This document shows positions 57,890 through 64,000 of a stretch of DNA of 64,000 nt, one piece after another. The notes beneath the pieces were generated by a model. That model saw only the letters and a list, made by a program, of their open reading frames with translations. It had not been told where the DNA came from and did not search any database. Positions within the stretch are counted from its first letter, which is position 1. Every line of letters starts with the position of its first letter. Source of the stretch: Alnus glutinosa (lineage: Eukaryota > Streptophyta > Magnoliopsida > Fagales > Betulaceae); NCBI RefSeq assembly GCF_958979055.1, contig NC_084889.1:28412261-28476260 (forward strand), written 5' to 3'. A program made the translations under genes and the position numbers.

Positions 57890-58827
57890 ATTGGAATTAA
57901 ATACTTATAGTTTAGTCCCTTATATAGTACTTACATTTAGGGTTTATGGCTATATATAGTACATATACTTAGGGTTAGGGTTTATAGCTATATATAGTAT
58001 ATACACTTAGGGCTAGGGTTTATACCTATATATAGTATATATACTTAGGATTATGGTTTATCGATATATATAGTATATATACTTAGGGTTAGGGTTTTAG
58101 GGTTTATAGGTATATATAATATATACACTTAGGGCTATGGGTTCTAATTTAATTGATTTTACATTTCATGAATAATAATGTCAATATATTTTTCACGTGT
58201 CATTATTGTATACTTTTAAATATATATATATATATATATTAAATCATGAGTAGTTCAAAATTAGATTGTTCCGATATATATAGTATATACACTTAAACTT
58301 AGGATTTATAGCTATATATAGTATATATACTTAGGGTTAGGGTTTATCGCTATAAATAGTATATACACTTAGGATTAGGGTTTTAGGGTTTATAGGTATA
58401 TATAATAGATACACTTAAAGCTATGGGTTATAATTTAATTGATTTTACATAATACTGTCAATATATTTTTCACGTGTCATTATTGTACACTTTTAAATAT
58501 ATATATTAAATCATGAGCAGTTCAAAATTAGATTGTTCCGATATATATAGTACATATACTTAGGATATATATAGTACATACACTTTGGGTTAGGGTTTAT
58601 AACTATATTTAGTACATACACTTAGGGTTAGGGTTTATAGTTATATATAGTACATACACTTAGGCTTAGGGTTTATGTACATATATATTAAATATATGTA
58701 GGGTTAAGGTTTATGTACATATATAGTACATACACTTACGGTTAGAGTTTATAGTTATATATAATACATACACTTACGGTTAGGGTTTATAACTATATAT
58801 AGTACATACACTTAGGTATAAGGTTTA

Positions 58828-58868
<41 letters not shown>

Positions 58869-59165
58869 TTTTAGGGTTAGGGTTAGGGTTTATGACTATA
58901 TATAGTACGTACCCTTAAGGTTATAGTTTATAGCTATATATAGTATATGCACTTAGGGTTAGAGTTTAATTTTTTGGTTATGTTTTAATTTTTATTTAGG
59001 GTTTAATATAGTATATATACTCAGTATTAGAGTTTAATTTTAGGGTTAGGGTTTAGTTTTAATTTATAGTTTACGGTTTAGTTTTAGCGCTTAGGGTTTA
59101 GTTATATGTATGGTACATACATTTAGGGCTGCATGGGTTTGTATTTTTTTTTTACGTTGTTAAAT

Positions 59166-59205
<40 letters not shown>

Positions 59206-60145
59206 TTATTTTTAATTAAATACAATTTGCTGCAATGGGGGACGTGTATTTTAATTACACGTCTCCCGCGCGCCACCATTTTAAAATTCAAAATAATATA
59301 TAGTACATATACTTAGGGTTAGGGTTAGGGTTAGGGTTTATTGCTATATATAGTATATACACTTAGAGTTAGGGTTTTTTGTTATATATAGTACATACAC
59401 TTAGGGTTATGGTTTTTTGCTATATAAAATACATACACTTATGATTAGGGTTTATATGATGAGTTATATATATATATATATGGTATACTCATAAGTACGT
59501 AAACCCTAACTAAATTGACATATTGTACTATATGCATAATTAAACCAAATTTCTGCTATATATATGTTGACCCAAAAAAAAAAAAAATTGCAACATGAGT
59601 TTAAGTTAGAGTTTATAGCTATATATAGTATATATACGTAGAGTTAGGGTTTATGGCTATACATAGTATATAATATATACACATAGAGTTATGGTTTATA
59701 ACTATATATAGCCATATACACGTAGAGTTATGGTTTATGGCTATACATAATATATAATATATACACGTAGAATTAGGGTTTATATCTATATATAATAAAG
59801 GGGATTAGGGTTTATATATATATATATATAGTATATACATTTAGGATTAGGGTTTTTAGCTATATATATATATATATAACATACACTTAAGATTAGGGTT
59901 TATGGCTATATATAGTATATACACATAGGGTTAGGGGTAGTATAGTATATATACTTATACTTAGTGTCATGGTTTAAATTTAGGGTTTATATTTAGTTTT
60001 AATTTATAGTTTATGTTTTAGTCTTAGGGCTTAGGGTTTAGCAATGTGTACATGCAGTGCATACACTTAGGGTTGCATGGGTTTATATAAAGGGTTTATA
60101 TTTAGTTTTAATTTATAGTTTATGTTTTAGTTTTAGGACTTAGGG
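57890..60145. repeat. Minisatellite with telomere-like motif
   Basis: Diverged tandem units of roughly 35-45 bp built as ACTTAGGGTTAGGGTTTATA then GCTATATATAGTATATAC. The AGGGTTT part equals the plant telomere repeat (TTTAGGG). The length implies some fifty units; I did not count them. Confidence 0.9.
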
Positions 60146-60164
60146 TTTAGCAATGTGTACATGC

Positions 60165-60268
<104 letters not shown>

Positions 60269-60539
60269 TTTTATATATAATTATAATATTAAAAAAATAA
60301 CATTTGGAGACGAGTATTTACATACACGTCTCCAATTGGGCACGTGTACTACGTACACGTGTCCAATTGTTTGGCCAGGTGCTGCGCGGGAGTTCTCCCG
60401 CACGCCACCTGGCCAAACGGAGGACGATTTTTTTAAAAAAATATAATAATTTTTAAATCAAAGATATTAAATTATATATTGTTTAAATTATATATATATA
60501 TATATATATATTTATATAAAAGAAATGGAAGCTACCCAT

Positions 60540-60970
60540 TTTTGTACGCTCTCTCTCTCTCTCTCTCTCTCCGTCGAGCTCAGCCGGCCGGCGACAGCCC
60601 GTTCCGGTGCCTCTCTGCCGTGTCTCCAGCATGGTGACCTCTCCCTCTCACCGACTGTCTCCCTCTCACCGACCCTCCCTCTCTCTCGCTCTCCCTCTCT
60701 CACAGCCCATTCCGGTACCGGCTCCCTCTCTCTCTCTCTCTCTCTTTCTCTCTCTACTGGGACGTCTCTCCGGCAGCTTGGCATGGCCGTCAGCTTGATT
60801 TGCTCCGGTCAGTGTTTATCTCTCTCTCTCTCTGTTCAATGGCCGGTTGATAACATATATATATATATATACATTTGCTAACTTATATATTGTTTCTTCA
60901 CAAATTGGTCTGAATATGCAGGTATATATATAAGGAACCCTAAATCCACAAACCGGCAGCTTGGCAGTGA
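60540..60970 (+). other. CT-rich leader exon-like block of CACTA 2
   Basis: CT runs mixed with CAGCCGGCCGGCGACAGCCC-type GC-rich sequence, followed near 60,966 by CA|GTGAGT, a donor-like site. The layout matches the leader of CACTA element 1 (32,460-32,945), so I infer untranslated transposase exons. Confidence 0.5.
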
Positions 60971-61599
60971 GTATTTTGCCCCTTATTTGTTGTATTTCAT
61001 TTTTTCTTCCACATGTAAATTTGTACTAACTATATATATATTGTAATAATTTTTATTTGTTCTTGATTGATAATTGTAATAATTTTTGGACTGTGTTCTA
61101 TTTTTTTATTGCAATGTTGCTGAATTAGTGTAATTTGTATGCTTATAATTCTTTTCTCTTTTTTTTGGGGTTTTTATGGACTAGGTATTTCATTTTTGCT
61201 ATAGTTTGTGTTTTTGCTTTTAACAATGCTGCATGTATTTTTGTGTTAGCACACATTTGATAATTTTTTTGTGTAGGCGTTTGTATTTTTGTGTCATTTA
61301 GGGTTATATGTATTTTTATTTTTTTTGGAAGCCATGTTCTTTTTTACCATGTTGTGTTTTTATTGTTTTTAATTTTTTCTGTCCTAATTTTTTATTTGAG
61401 AAGTTATATATATATATATATTTGAATGTTTTATTATGGATTACAGAGTTTTTTTGTTAGTGAAACAAAATCAAACAATGTCCGATATTAGTTTTGTGTT
61501 ATAAACCAACGATGACACTTTTGAAAATAATAAAAAAAAAAAAAAAATGGGTTTGAATAAAAAAAAAAAAAATTAAAATTGACCGTCTCCTTTTTAAGA

Positions 61600-62010
61600 A
61601 ATACATAAACTCCAACCCTAAACTTTATATCCTAAAATCATAACCATAAAACCAACACAATAATAAATCCTTAAATAAACTCTGAATCCTACACGTTCTA
61701 AAAAAAAACCCTTACCCTAAACCCTAAACCCTAAAAAAAAAATCCTACACTTTCAAAAATAAAAACCCTAACCCTAAACCTTAAACCCTAAACCCTAACA
61801 AACCCTAAACCCTAAACCCTTAAAAAAAAAATATCCTACACTTTCTAAAAAAAAAAATACCCTAACACTAAAAACTAAAACTCCAACCCTAAACCCTAAA
61901 CCCCAACCTTAAACCCTAAACCCTAATCCTAAACACTTAAGAAAAAAAAAAAAAATCCTACACTTTCTAAAAAAAATACCCTAAACCCTAACAAACCCTA
62001 ACCCTAAACC

Positions 62011-62078
<68 letters not shown>

Positions 62079-62645
62079 CTTACACTTTCTAAAAAAAAAC
62101 TAAAACCTTAAACCCTAACCCTAAACACTTTACCAAAAAAAAAAAAAAAAAAAGTCCTACACTCTCTTTAAAAAAAAACCCTAACAAACCCTAAACCATA
62201 AACCCTTACAAAAATAAAATAAAATAAAACCATAAACCCTAACCCTAAACCCTTAAGAAAAAAAAAAAAAAAAAAATCCTACACTTTCAAAAAAAAAAAA
62301 AAAACCTAACCCTAAACCCTAAACCCTCACAAACCCTAACCCTAAACCCTTTAAAAAAAAAATGAAAAATTCTTACACTTTCTAAAAAAAAACTAAAACC
62401 CTAAACCCTAATCCTAAACACTTTACCAAAAAAAAAAAAAAAAAGTCATACACTCTCTTTAAAAAAAACCCTAACTCTAAACCCTAACAAACCCTAAACC
62501 ATAAACCCTTATAAAAAAAATAAAATAAAACCATAAACCCTAACCCTAAACCCTTAAGAAAAAAAAAAAAAAAAAAAAAATCCTACACTTTCAAAAAAAA
62601 AAAAAACCTAACCCTAAACCCTAACAAACCCTAACCCTAAACCCT
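61600..62645. repeat. Degenerate CCCTAAA block with poly(A) runs
   Basis: Clusters of CCCTAAACCCTAA and CCCTAACCCTAAA separated by TCCTACACTTTC and A-runs (up to about 64 A near 62,013). The orientation is opposite to the TTAGGG-type minisatellite at 57.9-60.1 kb. A larger internal duplication is visible (TCTTACACTTTC..., CATACACTCTC... segments recur). Confidence 0.9.
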
Positions 62646-62652
62646 ACGTCGA

Positions 62653-62866
62653 AGATGGAAGGAACCCAAATTGGGTTTGTGCGGTTAAGACCAAACCACG
62701 CAACGTGTACGACGTTGGCTAGGGGGATGGGAGTAATGAGGATGGTACAACCTACCATGAGTGTGTACCGCTCGTACTAGCCACTGATGACCTACCCGAT
62801 ACGAATGATGAATTCGAGTACGACAGGCCCGACATTGATCCGATTGAAGCTCTCGTGATACAATGA
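62653..62866 (+). pseudogene. TNP2-type transposase, C-terminal end
   Basis: Reads NPNWVCAVKTKPRNVYDVG, a stop (TAG), then YHECVPLVLATDDLPDTNDE and RPDIDPIEALVIQ with a natural stop: the conserved tail of CACTA transposases. The rest of the gene is absent upstream, where telomere-like sequence begins at once. Confidence 0.8.
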
Positions 62867-63062
62867 TTGATGTATTTGTTGTGAGTATAATTAGCTTGAA
62901 CTCAATACACTTGACTGATATATATATTGTTTGTACAATTCGCTTGAACTCAATACAAATTTGTATTATTTGCATAAATTTCGTTGTATAATTTGCATAT
63001 TCATTAAAAATATATAAAATACAAATTCTAATTAATTTGTCTACATTTATTCGCAGGTATTG

Positions 63063-63809
63063 ATGGACCAGAGACCCCCTCCTTATGCATATCGGGCACC
63101 TCGCCCACCCATGCCCCCCATGACCACGCACACTGATTCGACGGCATTATATACTGCGGCGTGGCCACACCACCCAGACGGGGCTTATAGACCATTGTTG
63201 CCGGGTACAGTGGCCTTGCCCACGTCAGATCACGGGCAGACCAGCACAGCTGGACCTTGCAGCTCTCCATTGTCAGAGCTGCCGACATTATCTCAGATAG
63301 GGTTCACCCAACCGGGTAACGCCTATCGATGGTGGGTGCGAGAGGGGATGGGGCCACAGGGTTATGCGCCGTACTTTCCGTATACGTATAGTGTAGCGTC
63401 GACGTGTAACCCTGATAGTGAGATGCAGGATGGTAGATTTCCACTGTCACAGACCGGGGAGATGCAAATGCCGGCTGTGGGGTTGGGACAGATACCGGCA
63501 CAAGCGGCGATGCAAGGCCAGATTTTGGGGGCGAGACAGATGCCAGCATCGGGGGCGAGTCAGGGCCCGGGGCATGTAGAGAGCCAGATGCCTTTATCTG
63601 GTGAGAGCCAGGTGCCACTTTCTGGTGAGAGTCAGATGCCAGATGTGGGGGGGAGCCAGAGTACCCATGAGGAGGACATTGCGATGTTGGGTACCAATCA
63701 GTTGGCCCCCGATAGCCCCCAGGATATGGATTCAGATGATGATCAGCAGCCTCCACCAGCCGGAGGGGTTGGCGAGAAGGTTGCAGGCGACCCAGCACAT
63801 AGAGATTGA
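63063..63809 (+). CDS. Second CACTA gene, Pro/Gln/Met-rich exon
   Basis: Open frame from [16 protein letters not shown] just after an acceptor-like TTCGCAG. It is rich in Pro, Met, Gln and Ser, with near-tandem [16 protein letters not shown] units around residues 175-210 and an acidic stretch near the end. There is no known enzymatic motif. By position it corresponds to the TnpA/Ptta-like gene downstream of TNP2. The frame closes at 63,809, but another frame reads [11 protein letters not shown] up to a GTAAGT donor at about 63,826, so a small frameshift is likely. Confidence 0.55.
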   Translation: MDQRPPPYAYRAPRPPMPPMTTHTDSTALYTAAWPHHPDGAYRPLLPGTVALPTSDHGQTSTAGPCSSPLSELPTLSQIGFTQPGNAYRWWVREGMGPQGYAPYFPYTYSVASTCNPDSEMQDGRFPLSQTGEMQMPAVGLGQIPAQAAMQGQILGARQMPASGASQGPGHVESQMPLSGESQVPLSGESQMPDVGGSQSTHEEDIAMLGTNQLAPDSPQDMDSDDDQQPPPAGGVGEKVAGDPAHRD

Positions 63810-64000
63810 GCAGATTCGGTTGATGGGTAAGTACATATTTAGACATCCTTAAAACTCATATTATGTTACCAAAATTTTTTTTTTTTGTTTGGAAAAAAAA
63901 TAACTATTTGATTACAATTTGTTTATATATATATATGTTTTTTAGTGTTAACCAATTAAATGTTGAATATTTTTTTCATTAGGGTACAACCCAGACGGAA

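Noticed and set aside
60512-60881. Open frames rich in Leu-Ser or Arg-Glu
   Set aside because: They are products of CT/GA microsatellites in a transposon leader, with no conserved motif.
63304-63846. Long minus-strand frame opposite the second CACTA gene
   Set aside because: It is the antisense shadow of the Pro-rich plus-strand exon, which has the acceptor site and the position expected for the element's second gene.

Overview
The window is nuclear DNA of a flowering plant, most likely a eudicot. The evidence is intron-containing genes with plant-specific products, AT-rich introns, and nested plant transposon families (copia, gypsy chromovirus, LINE, SINE, TRIM, CACTA, hAT, Mutator-like and Harbinger MITEs). 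I cannot name the species. I saw no prokaryotic operon, CRISPR array, rRNA gene or free-standing tRNA gene.

Gene-bearing part (1-21.6 kb). A complete 12-exon cytosolic glutamine synthetase (GS1) lies on the minus strand; its exons rebuild exactly 356 codons plus stop. Next come an NFX1-type zinc-finger protein (NFXL1, one coding exon, intron in the 5' UTR) and a complete 10-exon KUP/HAK/KT potassium transporter (784 aa), both on the plus strand. A decayed copia element lies between the last two. The transporter introns hold a SINE, a TRIM element and a solo-LTR-like repeat, each avoiding the exons.

Repeat-rich part (21.6-64 kb). Two diverged copies of a segment (about 24.9-28.3 and 49.5-53.2 kb) each carry a gene for a small secreted, basic, cysteine-containing protein on the minus strand. 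These two genes are the least familiar in the window. Copy 1 was further duplicated in tandem (27.3-30.7 and 30.7-38.9 kb). Later insertions hit only one tandem copy, so each copy shows the empty site of the other's insertions. The largest insertion is a 6.5-kb CACTA element with a broken, internally deleted transposase.

At 41.3-48.9 kb a 5'-truncated LINE with a 22-bp target duplication was later invaded by a 5.46-kb gypsy chromovirus (TSD GTTGA) and by a hAT-type element. At 53.2-55.3 kb lie more Mutator-like elements with a GGGGTGGC-rich core. At 55.4-57.35 kb two partial copia units share an LTR. A second CACTA element starts inside the outer LTR at 57,353 and runs off the window. It carries palindromic subterminal repeats, a long minisatellite with plant telomere-like motifs, an oppositely oriented degenerate CCCTAAA block, the 3' end of a TNP2-type transposase and part of a second open reading frame.

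The three large genes act in ordinary housekeeping or stress roles (nitrogen assimilation, stress regulation, K+ uptake) and nothing in the sequence links them functionally. All exon boundaries, target-site duplications and alignments were read by eye and need computational confirmation.
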